From Chloroflexota bacterium (GTDB lineage Bacteria; Chloroflexota; Anaerolineae; Promineifilales; Promineifilaceae): DNA of 39,131 nucleotides. The notes below the pieces were generated by a model. It was given only the letters and a program-made list of their open reading frames with translations, was not told where the DNA came from and made no database searches. This document shows, piece by piece, positions 17,159 through 26,285 of this stretch. Each line of letters starts with the position of its first letter. Position 1 is the stretch's first letter. The stretch covers positions 1-39,131 of the forward strand of contig JAJRYT010000230.1 of assembly GCA_024275635.1 (NCBI GenBank). Reading direction: 5' to 3'. The position numbers were made by a program, and so were the translations under genes.

Positions 17159-18208
17159 ATGAATGTTAGTGTTGAATTTGTGTTACGCATAATTGGAGCA
17201 GTGGCCGGCTCTGTAAGTGGCAGCATCGGCGGTTTCCAATTTGCCCATTGGTTAGGGCTGCCGCCTGATGTGTATGCTATTGTATTTGGCCTGGTTGGTT
17301 TTTTGGCTGGATTAGTTCTAACGCCTTTCGTAACTACACGCCCGTTGCGGCGTATACGGCGAGAGCTTTCGCAAATGTCGGCCGGGCGATTAACTGCAAT
17401 CATGGCCGGTATATTTTTGGGGCTGGTGGCCGCTGCTTTATTGTCTTTACCGCTGTCACTGCTCCCCTCCCCCTTCCGGCAAATCATGCCCCTGGTAACG
17501 GCCGTCCTGTTTTGCTACTTAAGTGTCATTATCCTCGTCACCCGCCAAAACGATCTGCAAAATATGTTCAGCAACCTCCGTTCCGGAGGAACACCCAGCG
17601 ATGGATCAGAAGCAAGAAATGATGGGGTTGTGCTGTTAGACACCAGCGTGATCATAGACGGCCGTATTGCCGACATCAGCAAAACCGGCTTTATTCAAAG
17701 CACATTGCTCGTCCCCAACTTTGTCCTGTTCGAGTTGCAACACATCGCCGACAGCGCCGATGCTTTGCGCCGTAATCGGGGGCGGCGCGGCCTGGAAATT
17801 CTCAGCCTTTTACAAAACGAGTCGCCCATCCCCACCCGTATCACCGATATGGACGCTTCCGAAGTGCGCGATGTGGACAGCAAACTAGTCTTCCTGGCCC
17901 GCCATTTGCACTGCCCCATCATGACCAATGATTACAATCTAAACCGCGTCGCTGAAATTCAAGGGGTGACTGTTCTCAATATCAACGACCTGGCCAATGC
18001 CGTTAAAGCCATCTTCCTGCCCGGTGAAGAACTAGCTGTGCGCATCATCCAGGAAGGCCGCGAAGCCGGTCAGGGCGTCGGCTATCTGGATGATGGGACA
18101 ATGGTGGTTGTGGAAGACGGCCGTAAACTCATTAACTCAACCTGCAGCGTCACCGTTACCAAAGTATTGCAAACAGCGGCCGGCCGCATGATTTTTGCCA
18201 GGCCATAA
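17159..18208 (+). CDS. Membrane PIN/TRAM-domain protein (YacL-like)
   Basis: A 349-residue protein counted from the ATG at 17159; an in-frame TTG at 17141 would add six residues. Four hydrophobic segments fill residues about 5-140. A PIN nuclease-like domain follows at about 160-275 with acidic residues in LLDTSVIIDGRIADI, LVPNFVLFELQ, DVDSKLV and MTNDYNLNRVA. A C-terminal TRAM domain lies at about 285-349 (EGREAGQGVGYLDDGTMVVVE). This order matches the YacL family, whose exact role is unknown; the PIN fold suggests an RNase. There is no clear ribosome binding site. Confidence 0.88.
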   Translation: MNVSVEFVLRIIGAVAGSVSGSIGGFQFAHWLGLPPDVYAIVFGLVGFLAGLVLTPFVTTRPLRRIRRELSQMSAGRLTAIMAGIFLGLVAAALLSLPLSLLPSPFRQIMPLVTAVLFCYLSVIILVTRQNDLQNMFSNLRSGGTPSDGSEARNDGVVLLDTSVIIDGRIADISKTGFIQSTLLVPNFVLFELQHIADSADALRRNRGRRGLEILSLLQNESPIPTRITDMDASEVRDVDSKLVFLARHLHCPIMTNDYNLNRVAEIQGVTVLNINDLANAVKAIFLPGEELAVRIIQEGREAGQGVGYLDDGTMVVVEDGRKLINSTCSVTVTKVLQTAAGRMIFARP

Positions 18209-18255
18209 AATTATTACATGATGTTACGCTTACCTTTCAACGACATCTGTCTTTA

Positions 18256-18307
18256 GGCAATTCCCTGGCTGCCTGTTACTAGGGAATTAGCCAAATCCCG
18301 CTTTTTT
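18256..18307 (+). terminator. Possible terminator of the PIN/TRAM gene
   Basis: GGCAATTCCCT pairs with AGGGAATTAGCC (one bulged A, 14-base loop). A run of six T follows, but only after nine further bases, so this is not a textbook terminator. Confidence 0.4.
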
Positions 18308-18332
18308 CTACTTAAAATATAGCGACTAAGTC

Positions 18333-18390
18333 ATCCTCCCGGAGGTTCACAAGTGATTAGCCAGTTTGGTTTGGCTGACCTCCGGAGGGT
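18333..18390. repeat. CCTCCCGGAGG foldback element upstream of cysS
   Basis: ATCCTCCCGGAGGTT (18333-18347) faces ACCTCCGGAGGGT (18378-18390), with an inner stem AGCCA/TGGCT. The first 15 bases are identical to the left arm of the hairpin at 25658. It lies between the PIN/TRAM gene and cysS, upstream of a TATAAT word at 18414-18419 that might be the cysS -10 box. Confidence 0.6.
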
Positions 18391-18480
18391 TAGTAGTTAC
18401 CCCAAAATTAGCTTATAATTGGTCGGAAGCGTTGAGCAAACAGCTAACGGCCAACGATCAACCGTTTATCAGGAGTTACC

Positions 18481-19923
18481 ATGTCTCTAAAAATTTACAA
18501 CGTCCTATCCCGCAAAAAAGAAGAATTTGTGCCGCTCACCGAGGGGAAAGTAAACATGTACGTATGCGGGCCTACCGTCTACGACGATTCTCATGTCGGG
18601 CACGGCAAAACTTACGTGGGATTTGATGTGATCGTCCGCTACCTGCGCTATATCGGCTATGATGTTCTTTATGTACAAAACATCACTGACGTCGGCCACA
18701 TTCTGGATACCGGCGAGGATCGTATTCTCAAAAAAGCGCGCCAGCTTTCCGCCGGTCCCATGCAAGTGGTGGAGACGTACACACGCCACTATTTTGAAGA
18801 TATGGATGCCCTCGGTGTCCAGCGGCCCGACATCAGCCCGCGTGCCAGCGCCCACATTCCTGACCAAATTGCTATGATCGAGCAGCTCATTGCTGCGGAA
18901 CACGCCTACATTGTCGATGGCTCCGTCTATTTTGATGTTTCCTCCTTCCCCGAATACGGCAAACTAAGCGGCCGTATTATTGAAGATTTAGAAGAAGGGG
19001 CGCGTGTGACTGTGCGCGAAGAAAAAAATCATCCCGCTGATTTTGCGCTATGGAAAAAGGCTGACCCGGAACATGTTTTGCGTTGGCCCAGCCCTTGGAG
19101 TGAAGGCTTTCCTGGCTGGCACATTGAATGCTCGGCCATGTCCAATAAATATTTAGGCCAGACTTTTGACATTCATGGCGGTGGCATTGATAACATTTTC
19201 CCCCATAACGAATGTGAAATCGCCCAAAGCGAGGCGGCGCACGGCGAACCATTTGCCCGCTACTGGATGCTCACCGGCTCCCTTACGCTGGATGGCATTA
19301 AGATGAGCAAAAGCCTGGGTAATACATTAACCATCCGTGACGCTCTGGCGAAGTGGCGGCCGGAAGCGATACGTGCTTTCATCCTTTCCAGCCATTATGG
19401 CAGCCCCATAGATTTTTCGGATACGGCCGTTGAAGCAGCGAACAAAGGATGGCAGCGTCTTTGGGGGGCGGTCAGCCTGGTGCGCGAACAACTACGTACC
19501 GCATCTGCCGGCGATCCCGCTCCCGACGTGCTGGCCTTGCTAGACAAGACCAAAGCTGACTTCATTGAAAAAATGAACGATGACTTTAACGCTCCGGCAG
19601 CCATGGCTGTTCTGCAGGAGTTAACCCGCCAGGTGAATACGCTGCTCAATGAACATGGGCCGCACACGGACGGGACGCTGTCCGCCATTAATGCGCTGTA
19701 TCACGAGTTGGGCGGCGATGTGTTGGGCATTATTCCCGAACAGGCTGACGCCAGCGCCAGCGCCGAGCGGGAAGATGGACTGATTCGACTGCTGATTAAC
19801 CTTCGTGCCCAGGCGCGGGCTAATAAGGATTGGGCTGTTTCGGACCAAATCCGTGACCAATTGAAGGCGTTGGGCATCATTCTGGAAGACCGGGCGGACG
19901 GCACGATCTGGAAGTTGGAATAA
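18481..19923 (+). CDS. cysS: Cysteinyl-tRNA synthetase
   Basis: A class I aminoacyl-tRNA synthetase that charges tRNA-Cys in the cytoplasm. The 480-residue length is normal. Zinc ligand Cys29 is in YVCGPTVY, the HIGH-type motif is HVGH at 38-41, a second zinc ligand is Cys in WHIECSAMS, more ligands come from [15 protein letters not shown], and KMSKS is at 274-278. The C-terminal part carries the DALR-like helical domain. AGGAG lies 6 bases before the ATG. The rRNA methyltransferase follows 58 bases downstream on the same strand, so the pair may be co-transcribed. No T-box leader is recognisable. Confidence 0.96.
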   Translation: MSLKIYNVLSRKKEEFVPLTEGKVNMYVCGPTVYDDSHVGHGKTYVGFDVIVRYLRYIGYDVLYVQNITDVGHILDTGEDRILKKARQLSAGPMQVVETYTRHYFEDMDALGVQRPDISPRASAHIPDQIAMIEQLIAAEHAYIVDGSVYFDVSSFPEYGKLSGRIIEDLEEGARVTVREEKNHPADFALWKKADPEHVLRWPSPWSEGFPGWHIECSAMSNKYLGQTFDIHGGGIDNIFPHNECEIAQSEAAHGEPFARYWMLTGSLTLDGIKMSKSLGNTLTIRDALAKWRPEAIRAFILSSHYGSPIDFSDTAVEAANKGWQRLWGAVSLVREQLRTASAGDPAPDVLALLDKTKADFIEKMNDDFNAPAAMAVLQELTRQVNTLLNEHGPHTDGTLSAINALYHELGGDVLGIIPEQADASASAEREDGLIRLLINLRAQARANKDWAVSDQIRDQLKALGIILEDRADGTIWKLE

Positions 19924-19980
19924 TGATTGAAGATTGATGATTGACCAATTACCAATCATTAATCTTCTTTCTTCTTTCTC
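19923..19980. repeat. Foldback low-complexity repeat between cysS and the SpoU gene
   Basis: GATTGAAGATTGATGATTG on the left faces CCAATCATTAATCTTC on the right, followed by TTTCTTCTTTCT. It fills the whole gap between the two genes and leaves the downstream ATG with no Shine-Dalgarno sequence. Confidence 0.7.
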
Positions 19981-19981
19981 C

Positions 19982-20734
19982 ATGACTGAATTTCTCATTC
20001 GTCGCAATACGGTTTTGGAAGCGTTACGGGGCAGCCGCCGTGAGATTCATCGTTTGTGGCTGCAAAAGGGGTTAGACCGCAAACTGGCGGCGCCGATTCT
20101 GGCGGCGGCGAAGGAGCGGGGTGTGCCTGTCAATGCGGCCGTTAAACAAAAAATCGGCCATCTGGCGCGTGACAGCAGTCACCAGGGGGTGGCGTTGGAG
20201 GTGGGGGCATACCTGTATTGTGATGTAGATGAGATGTTGTTGTTGGCCAGAGAGCGGGGGGAACGGCCGTTTCTCCTCCTCCTCGACCTGCTGCACGGCC
20301 CCCAAAACATCGGCAGCCTGCTGCGTACCGCCGAAATCTGCGGCGTTCACGGCGTCATCCTGCAAGACCGGCGCGCCCCCGATATCACCCCGGCGGTTGT
20401 GCAATATTCAGCCGGAGCCGCCGAACATCTTCTCATCGCCCAGGTAACAAACCTGGTACAAACCATCCGCCAGCTGCAGGCAAACGATGTGTGGGTTGTG
20501 GGCATGGATGTGGCCGACGATGCCCAATCCCTCGGTCAAACCGACCTGAATATGCCGTTGGGCATCGTCGTTGGACATGAAGGCAGCGGCCTGCGCCGTC
20601 TGGTGCGGGAAAGCTGTGACATCCGGCTCCACCTGCCCCAGCGCGGCCGCGTGGAATCACTTAATGCGGCCGTGGCCGGTTCCATTCTCATTTACGCCGC
20701 CTGGCAGGCGCGCGGCTTTCCTGGAGCGCTCTAA
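19982..20734 (+). CDS. rlmB: SpoU/TrmH-family 23S rRNA 2'-O-methyltransferase (RlmB-like)
   Basis: A 250-residue SPOUT-fold enzyme that uses SAM to methylate a ribose 2'-OH in RNA. The N-terminal substrate-binding domain begins MTEFLIRRNTVLEALRG. The three knot motifs are present: GPQNIGSLLRTAEICGV, GIVVGHEGSGLRRLVRE and VESLNAAVAGSILIYA. Domain order suits RlmB, though other TrmH relatives look alike. I start it at 19982 because upstream residues would be encoded by the foldback repeat. It converges on glnS, and the two stop codons touch with no spacer. Confidence 0.85.
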   Translation: MTEFLIRRNTVLEALRGSRREIHRLWLQKGLDRKLAAPILAAAKERGVPVNAAVKQKIGHLARDSSHQGVALEVGAYLYCDVDEMLLLARERGERPFLLLLDLLHGPQNIGSLLRTAEICGVHGVILQDRRAPDITPAVVQYSAGAAEHLLIAQVTNLVQTIRQLQANDVWVVGMDVADDAQSLGQTDLNMPLGIVVGHEGSGLRRLVRESCDIRLHLPQRGRVESLNAAVAGSILIYAAWQARGFPGAL

Positions 20735-22414
20735 CTACTTCTGCTGCATCTTCTTCCAGGAATCGCGCAGTGATACCGTCTGGTTAAAGACAGGCTTGCC
20801 CGGTTTAGAATCCACCGAATCAACCACAAAATACCCCTGTCTCATAAATTGGACATGATCGCCCGGCCTTGCTTCCGCCAAACCGGGTTCCAACATCGCA
20901 TTTTCAATCACTTCCAGCGAATTAGGATTTAGATTCTCAATAAAATCGCCGTCTGCTTCCGGATTTTCATCGGTAAAGAGCACGTCGTACAACCGCACCT
21001 CGGCCTGGACGGCGTGCTGAGCGGAAACCCAATGAATTGTCCCCTTGACTTTACGGCCGTCTGGCGACTGCCCGCCCCGCGATTCCGGATCATACTCACA
21101 GCGTAGTTCCACCACATTCCCGTCATCATCCTTCACGACATCCGTACAAGTGACGTAGTAGGCTCCCAACAAACGCACCTCGCGGCCCAGAGTCAGCCGG
21201 CGAAATTTACCTGGCGCGTCTTCCATAAAGTCGCTTTGTTCCACAAAAATCTCGCGGCTGAAAGGCACAACACGCATCTCCCTGTTTTCTTTATCCTGGG
21301 GATGGGTGGGTACTTCGAACTCTTCCACCATACCTTCAGGGTAATTTTCGATGGTGATTTTTAACGGCCGTAACACCCCCATCGCCCGTGGCGCACACGC
21401 ATTCAAATCCTCACGAATCGCATACTCCAACATCCCCAGATCAACCATGCTGTTCGCCTTGGCCACGCCAATCATATCGGCGAATTTGCGGATAGCTGCC
21501 GCTGTGTAGCCGCGCCGCCGCAAGCCCCGCAAAGTAGGCATCCGCGGGTCGTCCCAACCATTCACATGCCTTTCCTTCACCAAACGCAGCAGCTTACGCT
21601 TACTCATAATTGTGTGCGTCAAATTGAGGCGGGCAAATTCAATTTGCTTAGGGTGATATACGCCCAATTGGTCAAGAAACCAGTTATACAACGGCCGGTT
21701 ATTCTCAAACTCCAGGGTACAAATCGAATGGGTGATCCCTTCAATCGAATCCGACTGGCCGTGCGCCCAATCATACATCGGATAAATACGCCACTTGTCG
21801 CCTGTGCGCGGGTGTTCGGCATGTAAAATGCGGTACATAACCGGGTCGCGGAAATTGATATTGGGAGAAGCCATGTCAATCTTGGCCCGCAAAACGCGCG
21901 AACCATCAGGGAATTCGCCGTTTTTCATGCGCTCAAACAAGTCTAAATTCTCAGCAACGGCGCGATCACGGTGCGGGCTGTTCTTGCCTGGTTTAGTTAA
22001 TGTGCCGCGATATTCACGAATTTCATCCGCGCTCAGGTCATCCACATAGGCTTTATCCTATTTGATAAGTTCGACGGCCCATTCGTACAGTTGATCGAAA
22101 TAGTCGGAAGCGTAGAACAGCCGATCTTCCCAGTCAAAGCCTAACCAGCGAATATCTTCGATGATGGCGTCAATGTATTCTTGTTCTTCCTTGATCGGAT
22201 TGGTGTCGTCAAAACGCAGGTTGTACTTACCGCCATAGCTTTCCGCCAGGCCAAAATTAAGGCAGATGGATTTAGAATGTCCGATGTGCAAATAACCATT
22301 CGGCTCCGGTGGAAAGCGGGTATGCACACGCCCTTCAAATTTGTTGGTTTTCAGGTCTTCATCCACAATGGTGCGGATAAAATTGGACCCAGACGCTGAA
22401 TCAGTCGTACCCAT
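20735..22414 (-). pseudogene. glnS: Glutaminyl-tRNA synthetase interrupted by an in-frame TAG
   Basis: A GlnRS of about 560 residues in one reading frame, broken only by TAG at 22058-22060 (codon 119). Before it come [15 protein letters not shown] (HIGH motif) and DDTNP; the last residues are VELIK. After the TAG the same frame resumes [20 protein letters not shown] and continues through [15 protein letters not shown] (KMSKS equivalent), GWDDPRMPT and the C-terminal anticodon-binding barrels to the natural TAG at 20735. Homologues read straight through here, often with Gln or Lys, so CAG to TAG is the simplest change. AGGA overlaps the stop and a GTG follows 10 bases later, so translation restart is conceivable. 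It could be a recent pseudogene, a sequencing error, or a readthrough or split gene. Confidence 0.88.
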
Positions 22415-22493
22415 TTCGGTATCTCCATGCTTATTTCAAAAATAGTATAAGCCTGAAAGTATATAGTAAACCGGGCGATGCCCCAATATTTTG

Positions 22494-23369
22494 TCAGGTT
22501 ACAGGCAGATGCTCTAAGGCAGCCGGTAAATCGGCCAAATCGTTTAATACGGTTCCCAAAGGATGTTCAGCGACGGCTTGAAGAGACCAATCAGGCGTAT
22601 AAACGGCGCGGGTGAGATAAAAGGGGATGCCCATCATCAAGGGCATGGCTCCGGGGAGTGAAAATGTGTCGGCGACGACGACCAGTTGGGAACCATCGGC
22701 GGCAGACTCGACGAGCGCGCGATAGTAGTCGGGCCGGCGCAAATCAATTTTGTAATTTTTTGTAATTGACCATATTTGCGGTTTACCCAGTGTGGGGAAG
22801 TAACAGGGACAATCGGGGTCCATTTCGTACTGGCGTGTATCGCCCAAAACATCTAGACGCTTGTCCAAACCCAAGAAGGCCAGGTGGCGTTCGACTTTAT
22901 CGCCCAGGGAGTTGGTGAGAATGATGGGGGTGCGTTGGGGGTGGGCGATGAGGCTGGCTAACACGCTTTTGGCGGCGGGGCGGAAGGTGAGGGGTAATAC
23001 GGCCGTATGCCGGTGAAATAAGTGATTTGTACAATCAATGACTGAATCGTATTCCGGTTGGGGATAGGCAGCTGCCACGGCGCGGAGATAGGATTCGTTT
23101 TCTTTCAGCATGGTTTGGATGGTGGTTGTGTTGAGGATGAAGGCGCCTTCGTCGCCGTAGGAAGCGATGAGGCCATTAACTTCCCACCAATATCGGTCAG
23201 GATTTTGTTGGAGGCGGGCGCGGGTGGCGCGGTAATCGGCTTCCAATTGGGCTTTGGGCGCGCGAATTATTTCGGTTGATAATGAAGTTAACATGGCGTC
23301 TCTTAAGAGGTCGGCCTGTTCTTCTTCGGCTGTTAATGTGCCGTCAAAATCTATGATTACTTTTAGCAT
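22494..23369 (-). CDS. HAD-superfamily hydrolase
   Basis: A 291-residue protein of the haloacid dehalogenase fold. Motif I is IDFDGTLT near residue 7 (nucleophile Asp plus Asp), motif II is the Thr/Ser of ILTNSLGDK, the motif III Lys is probably in TLGKPQIW, and motif IV is likely VVADTFSLPGA. The insert between motifs I and II is large and helical, as in C1-cap phosphatases. The substrate is unknown. I start it at ATG 23369, since a longer frame from 23411 overlaps the preceding gene. It lies 13 bases after the methyltransferase frame, so they share a transcript. Confidence 0.75.
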   Translation of the reverse strand: MLKVIIDFDGTLTAEEEQADLLRDAMLTSLSTEIIRAPKAQLEADYRATRARLQQNPDRYWWEVNGLIASYGDEGAFILNTTTIQTMLKENESYLRAVAAAYPQPEYDSVIDCTNHLFHRHTAVLPLTFRPAAKSVLASLIAHPQRTPIILTNSLGDKVERHLAFLGLDKRLDVLGDTRQYEMDPDCPCYFPTLGKPQIWSITKNYKIDLRRPDYYRALVESAADGSQLVVVADTFSLPGAMPLMMGIPFYLTRAVYTPDWSLQAVAEHPLGTVLNDLADLPAALEHLPVT

Positions 23370-23382
23370 GATGGGTGTCTTT

Positions 23383-24606
23383 TTATCGCTGCCATAGGGA
23401 AACAGTGTCAATTTGGAATGCCTGTGGCGTCATGTCAATGGGTTGAACTTCGACTAGGTTGAACCCGGCCTGGGCCAGTTTTTTACCGTCGCGGGCCAGC
23501 GCGGGTAAATCGGCGCTGACGTATACGAGCCGGGTTGGGGATATCTTTATAATGGACTGAATGACTGTGGAAGGCAATCCTCCGTCGGGCGGGTTTACCA
23601 CGATGACATCGGGCGCAATGTCGAGCCAGGGGAGTAATTCTTCGGCTAACCCTTAGTAAAGGTTGATGTTGTCGAACTCGTTGAGGTTACCGGCCGTATC
23701 CGCCACCGCATCCGGGTTCAACTCAACGGCCGTTACCTGGCCCGCTTTTTCGGCCAAAAACGCCGTTAATAGTCCCACACCGCTGTACACATCCAGCGCC
23801 GATTCAGAACCGGTAACATCGGCGTAGTCCAAAACGGCATCCACCAACAATTCGGCTGCGGTCGGGCTGGGTTGGAAAAAACAGCCAGGCGAAACGCGAA
23901 AATCGCGCCCCTTAACCCGCTGCATGATGTAATTGTCGCCGATGAGGGAAACGGCCGTTTTGTCCGGCATGACAATAGCGACCGACACCGGGAAATCGGC
24001 CGCCAATTCCGGCGGTTCGACGCCATCAATTTCCAACGCCGCCAAAAGGGCTTCATCATCGCCAACGCGCAGCGTTAATTTGCGTAAACCGGGTAGTTCC
24101 AGGTCAAAATCTTGCCACAATTCCAATAGGCGCGAGTGGATGATGAAACAGTCATCAATGGGAATAACCTGGTGTTTGTGGGGCGACCAAAACCCCAATC
24201 CGCCATCGGGAACAGGACTCAAGCTTACATCAAACCGGTAGTTCCAGGGGGATGGGTTAGCCAATACCGGCTTCACATTGACTGACTTGAACCCGCCGAT
24301 GCGCTGCAATTGGTCGCCAACGACAACTTGTTTGGCTTTAAGCTGGGCTTCATAGTGCATATGCTGGAAATGACAGCCGCCGCATTCCCCAAAATGAGGG
24401 CAGCGCGGGTCCCTCCGTTCCGGTGAAGGTTCCAACACGTCAACCAACTCGGCGCGAGCAAAGTGGCGTTTTTCAGTCGTCAGCCGGACGCGCACTTCTT
24501 CGCTGGGGATGGCATAGGGGACGAAGATGGGACGGCCGTTTTCATCACGTCCCATTGCCGCTCCGCCGTGAGCCATGATGGTTAGGGTTAAGGTAAGTTC
24601 ATTCAT
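23383..24606 (-). pseudogene. TrmA/RlmD-type RNA m5U methyltransferase interrupted by in-frame TAA
   Basis: A 407-codon frame broken once, by TAA at 23653-23655. An N-terminal TRAM-like region (residues about 1-55) is followed by the Fe-S type motif CPHFGECGGC (CX5CX2C), then the SAM-binding fold with DVYSGVGLLTAFLAE and VTAVELNPDA. After ...NEFDNINLY comes TAA, then GLAEELLPWL and VVNPPDGGLPSTVIQ in the same frame. The motif DPPR is NPPD, and the catalytic Cys motif VSCNP reads VSADL, so the nucleophile is absent. It may already have lost or changed activity before the nonsense codon, or belong to a divergent RNA-binding branch. Confidence 0.82.
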
Positions 24607-24630
24607 AAGTAAAAAATTTGATGGTTAAAG

Positions 24631-24678
24631 GGTGATGATTGGCAGCGCTGCCGGTTATCAATCATCAATTATCATTAA
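24631..24678. repeat. Foldback low-complexity repeat next to the CPBP stop codon
   Basis: GGTGATGATTGGCAGC and GCTGCCGGTTATCAATCATCA form imperfect inverted arms, then AATTATCATT. It begins at the stop codon of the CPBP gene and separates it from the methyltransferase gene. Confidence 0.6.
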
Positions 24679-25310
24679 ATTCTTCCACTGGCAATTAGCA
24701 TGGTAAATGAAGCAATGAACCAATGGATGAGCCAGGGGTAAACGAAGGATTGGGACTGCCAGGCGACAAAGCCGAAGCCGATACCGCCGAAAATGGTGGA
24801 AAGGGTTTCCAGTTCGGGTTTGCCCAGGTGCATGAAGGCGAAAGGGATGGCCTGAATTAAGATGGCTGGCCCCGGCCCCAGAATGCGAGCAATGCCAAAG
24901 AGCAAGAAGCCGCGCCAGATGAATTCCCAGCCGAATAAATCAACGCCAGTCAGATAGATGAGGCGCAAAACCTCTTTGGGGGCGCGGGCGTCGTAATATT
25001 TTTGCATGTCGGGGGTGCGGGCCACGAACCAAAGGATGATGACCATACTGAGGACAGCAACGGCCGTCCACGCCAATCCCACCCGCCAATTACCCCACTG
25101 AAACCCATAATCAGAGGGCGATTCGCGGAAAATCAAAAAAATCACTAACATGGGCAAGATAAAATAATAAATCACCCGGTCGTAAGCTTTGAGGCTGGTA
25201 AGGCGGTGGCCGTAATAGTCAAGCATGGGCACGATGGTTCCCAGGATGATAAAAAGCATGAGTTTCAGGTCGAAGGTGACGCCGCCAACAGTCACGGTTT
25301 GTTTCCTCAT
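24675..25310 (-). CDS. CPBP-family intramembrane protease-like protein
   Basis: A 211-residue membrane protein of the CPBP (Abi/CaaX protease-like) family. About six helices are seen. Motif 1 is WEFIWRGFLLFG, with a single Glu before the Arg where many members have EExxxR; motif 2 is FAFMHLGKPELE; and motif 3 contributes His in PWLIHWFIA. These residues would form the membrane-buried metal site. The target is unknown. Its ATG overlaps the cupin TGA by 4 bases, so the two are translationally coupled. Confidence 0.85.
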   Translation of the reverse strand: MRKQTVTVGGVTFDLKLMLFIILGTIVPMLDYYGHRLTSLKAYDRVIYYFILPMLVIFLIFRESPSDYGFQWGNWRVGLAWTAVAVLSMVIILWFVARTPDMQKYYDARAPKEVLRLIYLTGVDLFGWEFIWRGFLLFGIARILGPGPAILIQAIPFAFMHLGKPELETLSTIFGGIGFGFVAWQSQSFVYPWLIHWFIASFTMLIASGRI

Positions 25311-25627
25311 GGCGCGGGCGCAATACCTACCAGCAAGGTAAGCCGTTCATTGCCTGCATTTTCAACGCCGTGCATAATTCCAGCAGGCGCCCAGATGACG
25401 GCCCCGGCTCCGGCGGTGATCTGTTTGTCGGCGAGTTGAAAACGGCCGTTTCCCGCCACCACATAATAAAACTTATCCTGATCCGCATGGTCATGCAGTT
25501 TTTGCGCCTGTCCTGGTTCCAGGCAATTGACGCCTAACAACAGGGCATCACTGCGAAACAGCGTTGTTTTGTAAAATTTACCCGCGCTCACGCCGACGTG
25601 AGTATCCAATTGTTTCACTAAATCCAT
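25307..25627 (-). CDS. Small cupin-domain protein
   Basis: A 106-residue single cupin barrel. Metal-ligand motif 1 is HDHADQDKFYYVVAGNG (two His, then Lys where Glu is usual) and motif 2 is APAGIMHGVEN with the His ligand. It probably binds a metal and a small ligand, but its substrate cannot be told. It is coupled by a 4-base overlap to the CPBP gene. The pairing of a cupin and a CPBP protein may be functional or merely shared transcription. Confidence 0.82.
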   Translation of the reverse strand: MDLVKQLDTHVGVSAGKFYKTTLFRSDALLLGVNCLEPGQAQKLHDHADQDKFYYVVAGNGRFQLADKQITAGAGAVIWAPAGIMHGVENAGNERLTLLVGIAPAP

Positions 25628-25657
25628 CGCATTCTCTTTATATTTATATTAAAATCG

Positions 25658-25691
25658 ATCCTCCCGGAGGTTTCGAAGCCTCCGGGAGGAT
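25658..25691. repeat. Perfect CCTCCCGGAGG hairpin
   Basis: ATCCTCCCGGAGG and CCTCCGGGAGGAT are exact 13-bp inverted arms around TTTCGAAG. The left arm plus two bases is identical to the element at 18333. It lies upstream of the cupin gene and past the SWIM terminator, with no U-tract on either side. Confidence 0.7.
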
Positions 25692-25708
25692 TCTCATCTC
25701 TCCAATTA

Positions 25709-25748
25709 TAAACAAAAAACGTGCCCGGTCATGAATCCGGACACGTTT
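25709..25748 (-). terminator. Intrinsic terminator of the SWIM-protein gene
   Basis: Minus strand: AAACGTGTCCGG, loop ATTCATGA, CCGGGCACGTTT with one mismatch, then a T-rich run. It lies about 45 bases past the SWIM stop codon. Confidence 0.75.
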
Positions 25749-25793
25749 ACCTAATTCATTCGTCGTGCCAGTAAAATCAATTGACTAAGCCGA

Positions 25794-26045
25794 TCAAGCC
25801 ACTTGTCCTATCTCCACCATATTGCGCAAAATCCGCTCAATCGCCATGGTATGACTGCAAACATTCCGGGAGGAGAAAAAATCGCAATCACAACGCCACT
25901 TGCCCATATTATATTCAACAATATGGGGAATATCGTTGTTCTCTCCTTGAAGGCGCACACGCAAAGATTCAAAATCAATCCTGTCGGCCCCTTCTTCAGC
26001 ATACATCTTGGCTTTTTTAATTTTACCGATCATCCCATAGTCCAT
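25794..26045 (-). CDS. Small SWIM zinc-finger protein
   Basis: An 83-residue protein. The SWIM motif is WRCDCDFFSSRNVCSHTMAIERIL at residues about 50-73, giving ligands C-x-C-x7-C-x-H. SWIM fingers bind one zinc and mediate DNA or protein contacts. Residues 1-48 have no recognised domain but are charged (KIKKAKMYAEEG). GAGGAG is present but sits 12 bases before the ATG. It lies between two terminators and so is a single-gene transcript; its DNA-binding target is unknown. Confidence 0.82.
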   Translation of the reverse strand: MDYGMIGKIKKAKMYAEEGADRIDFESLRVRLQGENNDIPHIVEYNMGKWRCDCDFFSSRNVCSHTMAIERILRNMVEIGQVA

Positions 26046-26111
26046 AATTTTAATACGCTCCTCTTTGGGTTAGTTGCCTTTCTTCTGCCGGAAAAAGGCT
26101 AAATGGACAAT

Positions 26112-26152
26112 CTCACAATAAAAATAAAAACGCACGCAAAATTGCGTGCGTT
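26112..26152 (-). terminator. Strong intrinsic terminator after the PDZ-GAF kinase
   Basis: Minus strand: AACGCACGCAA and TTGCGTGCGTT form 11 perfect pairs with a 2-base loop, followed by TTTTTATTTTTATT. It lies about 130 bases past the kinase stop. Confidence 0.85.
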
Positions 26153-26285
26153 GCTCACTCATAGTTGGCTGCGGTGTGACCATTTTTCACGATTCCGCTC
26201 ATATGTTTAGTATACTCAACATCAGATAGGTGTCAATGAAAAAAATCGATGCTATCCCTACAATTAGCTAACGTTAATGAGTGCG

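Noticed and set aside
22415..22493. glnS promoter with TATACT near 22460
   Set aside because: The -10 word is good, but no acceptable -35 hexamer lies 16-18 bases upstream.
20735..24606. Reassignment of UAA/UAG to Gln in this organism
   Set aside because: TAA and TAG act as normal ends of many intact genes here (for example era, cysS and both downstream kinases), so a genome-wide code change is not supported; the two internal stops are local events.
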